A stretch of DNA of 32,815 nt from Clostridia bacterium (lineage in GTDB: Bacteria > Bacillota > Clostridia > Oscillospirales > Acutalibacteraceae). The number at the start of each line of letters is the position of its first letter. The first letter of the stretch is position 1. Where the stretch lies: the NCBI GenBank assembly GCA_017434895.1, contig JAFSGB010000037.1:1-32815 (forward strand). The letters are read 5' to 3'. The notes under the pieces are model-generated. The model worked only from the letters and a program-made list of their open reading frames with translations. It searched no databases and had not been told where the DNA came from. Both the position numbers and the translations under genes were made by a program. Below are positions 26,009 through 32,815 of the stretch, one piece after another.

Positions 26009-29000
26009 ATGGTATACCGTATATTTGTTGAAAAGAAAAAAGAACTTGCCAACGAAGCCCGCGGCCTTTTAAAGGAAATTAACGGTCTTTTGCAGATTAG
26101 CTCGGTCAAGGATGTTAGAATTGTTAATCGCTATGATGTGGATAATATCGAAAAAGAACTTTTTGATTATGCTGTTGGCACTGTTTTTTCCGAGCCCCAG
26201 CTTGACATTACATACGCAGAGCTTGAAAATGATGCAAACCAAATGTTTGCAGTAGAATTTTTGCCCGGTCAGTTCGACCAAAGAGCCGACTCTGCTGCAC
26301 AGTGTATTCAAATTATCTCTCAAGGTGAACGTCCAAGAGTACGCACCGCTAAGGTTTATATGCTTTACGGTGATATTAGTGATAGTGAACTGGCCGAAAT
26401 TAAAAAGTTTGTTGTAAACCCTGTTGAGGCAAGAATTGCGACCCTCGAAAAGCCGGAAACCCTTAAAACAAACTACGACATTCCTACCACTGTTGAAACT
26501 TTGGACGGCTTTATTGACTTGGATTCACAGGATCTTGCAGATTTTGTTAAAAGCTACGGTCTTGCAATGGATAACGACGATATCAAGTTCTGCCAAGACT
26601 ACTTTAAAAGTGAGCATCGCAACCCCACTATTACAGAAATTCGTATGATTGACACCTACTGGTCTGACCACTGCCGTCATACCACATTCCTTACAAATAT
26701 TGATAACTGCACCTTTGAGGACAAGCTTCTTCAAGATGCATACGACGATTATATTGCTACCCGTAAGGAGTTGGGCAGAACTAAGCCTATCTGCCTTATG
26801 GATATTGCCACCTTGGCAGTACGTTACCTTAAAAAAGAAGGTAAGCTACCAAAGCTTGACGAGTCCGAGGAAATCAACGCTTGTACCGTTAAAATTGATG
26901 TCGAGGTTGACGGAGTAAGCGAGCCTTGGCTACTTCTCTTTAAGAACGAAACCCACAACCACCCAACAGAAATCGAGCCCTTTGGCGGTGCCGCTACATG
27001 TATCGGCGGTGCTATTCGCGACCCCCTTTCGGGCAGAAGCTATGTTTATGGCGCTATGCGTGTTACGGGTGCTGCCGACCCCTTAAAGAGCGTTAGTGAA
27101 ACAATGAAGGGTAAGCTTCCCCAAAGAAAAATTGTTACCACCGCGGCTGACGGTTATTCCTCCTATGGTAACCAAATCGGTCTTGCTACCGGTATTGTTG
27201 ACGAACTTTACCACGACGGCTATGCCGCAAAGAGAATGGAAATTGGCGCTGTTGTTGCCGCCGCACCAGCAGAAAATGTTCGCCGTGAGGTTCCTGCCCC
27301 CGGTGATGTTGTAATCCTCCTTGGCGGCTCCACCGGTCGTGACGGTTGCGGAGGCGCTACCGGTTCCTCTAAATCTCATACATTAGAGTCCCTTGAATCC
27401 TGTGGTGCAGAGGTTCAAAAGGGTAATGCTCCAGAAGAGCGAAAGCTTCAAAGACTTTTCCGTAACAAGGAAGCCTGTCTTATGATTAAGCGTTGTAACG
27501 ACTTTGGTGCCGGCGGCGTGTCTGTTGCTATCGGTGAGCTGGCAGACGGTTTGCTAATCGACCTTAATGCCGTTCCTAAGAAGTATGACGGTCTTGACGG
27601 TACCGAGCTTGCAATCAGTGAATCTCAGGAAAGAATGGCTGTTGTTATTGAAAAAGAAAATATCGATAAGTTTATGGCACTTGCAAGTGAAGAAAACCTA
27701 CAAGCTGTTAAGGTTGCCGACATTGTGGCTGAGCCACGTCTTACAATGGTTTGGAATGGCAACACCATTGTTGACATTAGCCGCGAGTTTCTAAATTCCA
27801 ATGGCGCTGAAAAGCATATTAATATTACCCCCGAAGCGCCTAAGGATTACGAGAGAATTATTGAGGGCGGCTTTAAGGAAAATATGGAGCGATTGGCAAA
27901 CGACCTGAACGCTTGCTCTAAGCGTGGTCTTTCCGAGCAGTTTGACTCTACCATCGGTGCAGGCACAGTGCTTATGCCCTTTGGCGGTAAGCATCAGCTC
28001 ACGCCCATCCAAGCTATGGTACAGAAAATCTCTGTTGAGAAAAAGCATACCGACGACTGCTCAATTATGTCTTGGGGTTACAACCCCTTTATCACCGAGC
28101 TTAGTCCCTACCACGGTGCTTATTTGGCAGTCATTGAGTCGGTATCAAAACTGATTGCTACTGGCGGTAGTTTCGAGGATGTTTACCTTACATTCCAAGA
28201 GTATTTTGAGCGTCCTGGTAAGGACGGTAAGCGTTGGGGTAAGCCCTTAGCTGCTTTACTTGGCGCATTCAAGGCGCAAAAGGAATACGGCATCGGCTCT
28301 ATCGGAGGTAAGGACTCAATGAGCGGTACATTTGAGGATTTGGATGTTCCTCCTACACTTGTTTCCTTTGCGATTACAACCGATAAGGTGCAGAACATTA
28401 TCTCCCCTGAGTTTAAAAAGGCCGGCAACAAGGTAGTTACACTTAGTCCTATTTATAACGGAGACAACCTACCTGACACCGCTTCACAAATCAGAATATT
28501 TAACCGCGTTACCGAGCTTATGCGTAAGGGCATTGTAGCTTCAGCTTATACTCCCACCTACGGCGGTATTGGTGAAGCAGTAATGAAAATGTGCTTTGGT
28601 AATGGTCTGGGCTTTAAGTTCGAGGACAGTATCGACAACAAGGCAATATTCGGCTACAACTACGGAAGCTTTATTCTTGAGGTTACCGAGGATGTGGACG
28701 ATGCAGTAGTTCTGGGTACTGTTTGCGACTGCGGTAAAATCAAACTTGGTGATGAGGAAGTAGTATTGAGTGAGCTTCTAAACACCTACGAAAACAAGCT
28801 TGAAAGCGTATTTAAGTGCAATATCCCCGACAGAAAAACTCCTATGGAGAATTTCGAGTATATGGCTACAAGCCGTATTGCTCCCGCAATTAAGGTAGCA
28901 ACACCTAAAGTATTAATCCCCGTATTCCCCGGTACCAACTGTGAGTTTGACTCTGCAAAGGCTATGTGTGACGCCGGTGCTGACCCCGAAATCTTTGTTA

Positions 29001-29698
29001 TTAACAATCTTTCCAGCGACGGTATTGCCCGCTCGGTTGAGGATTTTGCAAGCAAGGTTAAGAGCAGTCAAATGATATTCGTTCCCGGCGGTTTTTCTGG
29101 CGGTGACGAGCCTGATGGTAGCGGTAAGTTTATTACTGCGTTCTTCCGTAACGGTGCCGTTAAGAGTGCCGTAACCGATTTGCTTGATAACAGAGATGGA
29201 CTTATGTGCGGTATTTGTAACGGCTTCCAAGCACTAATTAAATTAGGTCTTGTACCCTACGGCAAAATCATCGACACGGACGAAAACTGCCCGACACTTA
29301 CATTTAACACCATCGGCAGACACCAGTCAAGAATTGTTCGTACCAGAATTGCTTCTAACAAATCACCATGGCTAGCCGCGACTAATGTTGGTGATATTTA
29401 CAATGTTCCAATTTCCCATGGTGAGGGTCGCTTCTTAGCTTCCGAGGAACTAATTAAGGAACTGGCTAGGAACGGACAGATTGCTACACAGTATGTTGAC
29501 CTTAACGGCAATGCCACCAGTGATGTTCACTTTAACCCCAATGACTCGATGTACGCTATTGAGGGTATTACCTCCCCCGACGGCAGAGTATTTGGCAAAA
29601 TGGGTCACAGTGAGCGTTGGGGTAACGGCCTTTATAAGAACGTTTACGGTGACTACGATATTAAGATGTTTAAATCCGCTGTTAAATACTTTAAGTAA
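26009..29698 (+). CDS. purL: Phosphoribosylformylglycinamidine synthase, large single-chain type
   Basis: 1229 residues, the long form carrying PurS-like, PurL and PurQ-like parts in one chain. The start (MVYRIFVEKKKELANEA) is the PurS-like domain. The central ATP/FGAR domains contain WSDHCRHTTF and KNETHNHPTEIEPFGGA. The C-terminal class I glutaminase begins near VLIPVFPGTN and is complete: Cys1070 in CGICNGFQ, His1137 and Glu1139 in SHGEGRF. It therefore uses glutamine, in contrast to the PurF of this operon. The ribosome site (AAAGGAG) overlaps the end of purD. Confidence 0.97.
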   Translation: MVYRIFVEKKKELANEARGLLKEINGLLQISSVKDVRIVNRYDVDNIEKELFDYAVGTVFSEPQLDITYAELENDANQMFAVEFLPGQFDQRADSAAQCIQIISQGERPRVRTAKVYMLYGDISDSELAEIKKFVVNPVEARIATLEKPETLKTNYDIPTTVETLDGFIDLDSQDLADFVKSYGLAMDNDDIKFCQDYFKSEHRNPTITEIRMIDTYWSDHCRHTTFLTNIDNCTFEDKLLQDAYDDYIATRKELGRTKPICLMDIATLAVRYLKKEGKLPKLDESEEINACTVKIDVEVDGVSEPWLLLFKNETHNHPTEIEPFGGAATCIGGAIRDPLSGRSYVYGAMRVTGAADPLKSVSETMKGKLPQRKIVTTAADGYSSYGNQIGLATGIVDELYHDGYAAKRMEIGAVVAAAPAENVRREVPAPGDVVILLGGSTGRDGCGGATGSSKSHTLESLESCGAEVQKGNAPEERKLQRLFRNKEACLMIKRCNDFGAGGVSVAIGELADGLLIDLNAVPKKYDGLDGTELAISESQERMAVVIEKENIDKFMALASEENLQAVKVADIVAEPRLTMVWNGNTIVDISREFLNSNGAEKHINITPEAPKDYERIIEGGFKENMERLANDLNACSKRGLSEQFDSTIGAGTVLMPFGGKHQLTPIQAMVQKISVEKKHTDDCSIMSWGYNPFITELSPYHGAYLAVIESVSKLIATGGSFEDVYLTFQEYFERPGKDGKRWGKPLAALLGAFKAQKEYGIGSIGGKDSMSGTFEDLDVPPTLVSFAITTDKVQNIISPEFKKAGNKVVTLSPIYNGDNLPDTASQIRIFNRVTELMRKGIVASAYTPTYGGIGEAVMKMCFGNGLGFKFEDSIDNKAIFGYNYGSFILEVTEDVDDAVVLGTVCDCGKIKLGDEEVVLSELLNTYENKLESVFKCNIPDRKTPMENFEYMATSRIAPAIKVATPKVLIPVFPGTNCEFDSAKAMCDAGADPEIFVINNLSSDGIARSVEDFASKVKSSQMIFVPGGFSGGDEPDGSGKFITAFFRNGAVKSAVTDLLDNRDGLMCGICNGFQALIKLGLVPYGKIIDTDENCPTLTFNTIGRHQSRIVRTRIASNKSPWLAATNVGDIYNVPISHGEGRFLASEELIKELARNGQIATQYVDLNGNATSDVHFNPNDSMYAIEGITSPDGRVFGKMGHSERWGNGLYKNVYGDYDIKMFKSAVKYFK

Positions 29699-29710
29699 GG
29701 AGTAATTAAA

Positions 29711-31387
29711 ATGGCTTTTTTAACCGATATTGAAATCGCTCAACAATGCGAAATGAAACCTATAACCGAGATTGCCGAAAAGGCAGGCATTGACAAGAAA
29801 TACCTCGAGCAATACGGTAATTACAAGGCAAAAATCGACCTTTCACTTGCTAAAGAAACAACTAAAGAAAACGGCAAACTTATTTTGGTAACTGCTATTA
29901 CCCCCACCCACGCAGGTGAAGGTAAGACCACTACCACAATCGGTCTTGCAGACGGTATGACAAGAATCGGCAAAAATGTTTGTGTGGCTTTAAGAGAGCC
30001 TTCGCTTGGTCCTGTTTTCGGTATTAAGGGCGGTGCCGCCGGCGGCGGTTATGCACAGGTAGTACCTATGGAGGACATTAACCTGCATTTCACCGGTGAC
30101 TTCCACGCAATCGGTGCTGCTAACAACCTGCTTGCCGCTATGCTTGACAACCACATTCACCAAGGAAATGCTTTGGGTATTGATGTTCGCCGTATTACTT
30201 GGAAGCGTTGTGTTGATATGAATGACCGTCAGCTTCGTTTTGTTACCGACGGTCTTGGTGGAAAAGTGAACGGCGTTCCTCGTGAGGACGGCTTTGACAT
30301 TACCGTTGCCAGTGAAATTATGGCAGTGCTTTGTCTTTCCTCCGACATTACCGACCTTAAAAAGCGACTTTCCAACATAATTGTTGGCTACAACTTTAAT
30401 GACGAGCCCGTAACTGCCGGTCAGCTTAACGCTGCCGGTGCTATGGCTACCCTTTTAAAGGATGCTATTAAACCAAACCTTGTGCAAACTCTTGAGGGTA
30501 CCCCCGCATTGGTTCACGGTGGTCCTTTTGCTAACATTGCCCACGGTTGTAACAGTGTTACTGCCACCAAAATGGCATTAAAGCTTGGCGATTATGCTAT
30601 TACAGAGGCTGGCTTCGGTGCAGATTTGGGTGCCGAAAAGTTCCTTGATATTAAGTGCCGTATGGCTGGACTAACACCTAGCGCAGTTGTTATGGTTGCT
30701 ACTGTTCGCGCCCTTAAAATGCACGGCGGACTTGACAAAAAAGCTTTGGGTGAGGAAAATCTCGAAGCTTTGGAAAAAGGTGTTCCGAACCTACTTCGCC
30801 ATGTTTCCAACATTAAAAATGTTTACAAGCTTCCTTGTGTGGTTGCAGTTAACCGCTTCCCCACCGACACTGACAATGAAATTAACTTCATTATTGAAAA
30901 GTGCAAGGCTTTAGGTGTTAATGTTGTTCTCTCCACCGTTTGGGCAGAGGGCGGCAAAGGCGGTGAGGAGTTAGCAAAAGAGGTTGTTCGCCTTTGTGAA
31001 GAAGAAAAGGGCGACTTTACTTTCAGCTATGACACTGAGCTTACCATTGAAGAAAAAATCGACGCCATTGTCAAAAAGATTTACGGCGGTGACGGTGCAG
31101 TACTTACTCCCAACGCCAAAAAGCAAGCCGCAAAGCTTACAGAAATGGGCTTCGGCGATTGTCCAATTTGTATGGCAAAAACACAGTACAGCTTTTCTGA
31201 CGACCCGACTAAACTCGGTGCACCTGAAAACTTTACCGTAACGGTTAGAAACCTTAAAATTTCTGCAGGTGCCGGCTTTATAGTAGCTCTAACGGGTGAC
31301 ATTATGACAATGCCCGGTCTTCCAAAAGCACCTGCCGCAGAGCGTATAGACATTGACGAAAACGGCAAAATTACAGGCCTCTTTTAA
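29711..31387 (+). CDS. fhs: Formate-tetrahydrofolate ligase
   Basis: 558 residues, full length. It makes 10-formyl-THF from formate, THF and ATP. The P-loop [13 protein letters not shown] near residue 65, the [20 protein letters not shown] block and the C-terminal [18 protein letters not shown] are the standard conserved blocks. As the last gene of the operon it supplies the cofactor used by PurN and PurV, whose shortage the ZTP leader is expected to sense. AAGGAG precedes the ATG, 12 nt after purL. Confidence 0.98.
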   Translation: MAFLTDIEIAQQCEMKPITEIAEKAGIDKKYLEQYGNYKAKIDLSLAKETTKENGKLILVTAITPTHAGEGKTTTTIGLADGMTRIGKNVCVALREPSLGPVFGIKGGAAGGGYAQVVPMEDINLHFTGDFHAIGAANNLLAAMLDNHIHQGNALGIDVRRITWKRCVDMNDRQLRFVTDGLGGKVNGVPREDGFDITVASEIMAVLCLSSDITDLKKRLSNIIVGYNFNDEPVTAGQLNAAGAMATLLKDAIKPNLVQTLEGTPALVHGGPFANIAHGCNSVTATKMALKLGDYAITEAGFGADLGAEKFLDIKCRMAGLTPSAVVMVATVRALKMHGGLDKKALGEENLEALEKGVPNLLRHVSNIKNVYKLPCVVAVNRFPTDTDNEINFIIEKCKALGVNVVLSTVWAEGGKGGEELAKEVVRLCEEEKGDFTFSYDTELTIEEKIDAIVKKIYGGDGAVLTPNAKKQAAKLTEMGFGDCPICMAKTQYSFSDDPTKLGAPENFTVTVRNLKISAGAGFIVALTGDIMTMPGLPKAPAAERIDIDENGKITGLF

Positions 31388-31393
31388 TAAACG

Positions 31394-31428
31394 ACGGAAT
31401 CTCTTTCTTTTAAGAGATTCCGTTTTTT
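31394..31428 (+). terminator. Intrinsic terminator at the end of the purine operon
   Basis: A perfect 12-bp stem ACGGAATCTCTT / AAGAGATTCCGT with a 6-nt loop, overlapping a run of six T (31423-31428). It starts 6 bases after the fhs stop. Confidence 0.95.
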
Positions 31429-31514
31429 CTTTACACTGGCAATTTTAAGGTTTTTAACATTTTGCCCAAGCTGTCAAACATATCCTTTTAAAAAGATTAA
31501 AAGGTGTGTTTTTT

Positions 31515-32198
31515 ATGCTTCAACTTCTTCTGCAATTAGCTGCAAATATTTATTATTTCGCACTGCATGTCACAAGCAGTGGTTCCTTCCCGCCGCCCCT
31601 CTCATCAAAGGCCGAAAAGGAGCTTTTGGAAAAAAGCCGTAACGGTGACAATGATGCCAGAAACAAGCTGATTGAACATAATTTACGGCTTGTAGCACAT
31701 ATTACAAAAAAATATTATGCCTCGGGTGCTGAGCCAGATGACCTAATATCCATTGGTACTATCGGTCTTATAAAGGCGGTTTCCACCTTTAAGCCAGACA
31801 AAAAAATCCGCCTTGCAACCTATGCCGCAAGATGTATTGAAAACGAAATTCTGATGTTTTTCAGAAATATTCGCAAATCCTCAAGCGATATTCCCTTTTC
31901 CGAGCCGATTGACACCGACAAGGACGGCAACGCACTTACACTAATTGATACCATTGCCGATAAGCAGGATGTGGCAGAGGAAATTGATTTAAAGCTTCGC
32001 TTAGAGCATTTGCAAAAAATAATGCCTAATACCCTTGAAAAACGGGAAAAGGAAATTATTACTATGCGGTACGGCCTCGGCGGCACTAAAGAGCTGACAC
32101 AAAATGAAATCGCAAAAAAGCTAGGGATTTCAAGAAGCTATGTTTCCCGCATAGAAAAAGCTGCACTTATAAAGCTACGTAAAAAATTTGACGAATAA
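31515..32198 (+). CDS. sigK: RNA polymerase sporulation sigma factor SigK
   Basis: 227 residues from the ATG at 31515 (AAAGGTG upstream; an in-frame GTG at 31506 is less likely). The hydrophobic first 20 residues resemble the SigK pro-sequence removed by SpoIVFB, and SSGSFPPPLS is the usual junction. Region 2 (LIEHNLRLVAHITKKY, DDLISIGTIGLIKAV, RLATYAARCIENEILM) and region 4 (ITMRYGLGG, TQNEIAKKLGISRSYVSRIEK) are complete. It directs late mother-cell gene expression. The reading frame is uninterrupted, so there is no skin-like element. No sigma-A promoter is evident upstream; CATATCCT at 31479-31486 resembles the -10 of SigE/SigK promoters but lacks a good -35. Confidence 0.93.
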   Translation: MLQLLLQLAANIYYFALHVTSSGSFPPPLSSKAEKELLEKSRNGDNDARNKLIEHNLRLVAHITKKYYASGAEPDDLISIGTIGLIKAVSTFKPDKKIRLATYAARCIENEILMFFRNIRKSSSDIPFSEPIDTDKDGNALTLIDTIADKQDVAEEIDLKLRLEHLQKIMPNTLEKREKEIITMRYGLGGTKELTQNEIAKKLGISRSYVSRIEKAALIKLRKKFDE

Positions 32199-32203
32199 AA
32201 CAC

Positions 32204-32231
32204 TTGAATTTTAGCAGAGAAAATATATAAT
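32204..32231 (+). promoter_or_regulatory. Probable sigma-A promoter of azlC
   Basis: TTGAAT (32204-32209), 16 bp, TATAAT (32226-32231), 33 bases before the azlC ATG and 6 bases after the sigK stop. The -10 is perfect, while the -35 and spacing are average. Confidence 0.6.
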
Positions 32232-32264
32232 TATAAAGGTTAATAAATTATAAGGATTTTTATA

Positions 32265-32815
32265 ATGACAGATAATTTTAAATGCTACAAGAAGGGTGTA
32301 AGAGACGGTATTCCGATTTGCCTTGGCTACTTTGCCGTTGCCTTTACCCTTGGCATTATGGCTAAAAAATGCGGGCTTTCCCCCTTTGAGGCTATGCTCA
32401 CCGCCGCACTTACAAATGCTTCTGCGGGAGGATTTGCGGGTTTTGAACTAATGTCCGCCAATGCCCCCTACTGGCAAATGGCGTTAATGCAGTTAGTGGT
32501 TAATGCTCGCTACCTTTTAATGTCCTGTGCGCTAAGTCAAAAATTTGCCCCATCTACCTCTATTTTGCACCGAAGCATTGTTGCCTTTGATGTTACTGAC
32601 GAGGTTTTCGGTATTTCAATAGCTCAAAAAGGTTATCTTAACCCCTTTTATAACTACGGTGCTATGTCGGTGGCAATCCCCGGTTGGGCATCTGGCACAT
32701 TTTTAGGGGTTGTTATGGGTAATATTCTACCCATAAGAATTGTCAGCGCCTTAAGTGTTGGGCTTTTCGGTATGTTTTTGGCAATAATAATTCCCCCTGC
32801 AAAGAAAAACAAGGC
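32265..32815 (+). CDS. azlC: AzlC-family branched-chain amino acid exporter subunit, partial at the right edge
   Basis: The first 183 residues are visible, with no stop before the end of the window. KKGVRDGIPICLGYFAVAF is the usual AzlC opening, followed by LTNASAGGFAGFE, VNARYLLMS and FDVTDEVFG, and several hydrophobic segments. AzlC works with a small partner AzlD, expected just beyond the edge, to export branched-chain amino acids (and their analogues). Start: ATG at 32265 with AAGGA upstream. Confidence 0.9.
   Translation, partial: MTDNFKCYKKGVRDGIPICLGYFAVAFTLGIMAKKCGLSPFEAMLTAALTNASAGGFAGFELMSANAPYWQMALMQLVVNARYLLMSCALSQKFAPSTSILHRSIVAFDVTDEVFGISIAQKGYLNPFYNYGAMSVAIPGWASGTFLGVVMGNILPIRIVSALSVGLFGMFLAIIIPPAKKNK

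Overview
The window looks like chromosomal DNA from a clostridial Firmicute, most likely Oscillospiraceae/Ruminococcaceae-like. The signs are an in-frame IspH-ribosomal protein S1 fusion, a YloU-YloV-RecG cluster, sigma-A promoters with strong AGGAGG-type ribosome sites, an uninterrupted sporulation sigma factor SigK, and clostridial versions of PurC and PurF. No phage, insertion sequence, CRISPR array, tRNA or rRNA was seen.

Layout. (1) Positions 1-10994, minus strand: ten tightly packed genes behind one strong promoter (11018-11047), in the order ymdB, a family 5 solute-binding lipoprotein, yloU, yloV, recG, a flavin reductase-like gene, yfcE, yhiN, cmk, and the ispH-rpsA fusion, which runs off the left edge. 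(2) 11064-11493, minus: a small membrane/zinc-ribbon protein with its own terminator. (3) 11577-13790, plus: a membrane pyrophosphatase (hppA) with its own promoter and terminator. (4) 13798-14757, minus: a PfkB-family sugar kinase with its own promoter. (5) 14783-16838, minus: groES-groEL with a promoter, a terminator and a CtsR-like direct repeat, but no CIRCE. (6) 16957-31428, plus: an operon of about 14 kb, purE-purC-purF-purM-purN-purO-purV-glyA-purD-purL-fhs, led by a sigma-A promoter, a ZTP (pfl) riboswitch and an overlapping intrinsic terminator. (7) 31515-32198, plus: sigK. (8) 32265 to the right edge, plus: azlC, partial.

The purine operon is the most interesting part. It encodes nearly the whole route from PRPP to IMP; purB and a purK partner for PurE are absent here. 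It also carries the two enzymes, GlyA and Fhs, that supply the folate one-carbon units consumed by PurN and PurV. ZTP accumulates when 10-formyl-THF is short, so a ZTP-sensing leader in front of both purine and folate genes makes a closed feedback circuit. The last two steps are split between a PurO-type IMP cyclohydrolase and a stand-alone AICAR transformylase (PurV) instead of fused PurH. PurF keeps its phosphoribosyltransferase half and its iron-sulfur cysteines, but has lost the N-terminal catalytic cysteine and other glutaminase motifs, which suggests it uses ammonia. PurL, the other glutamine-dependent enzyme in the operon, keeps an intact glutaminase.

All calls come from reading the sequence and from family knowledge. 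No database search or structure prediction was run.
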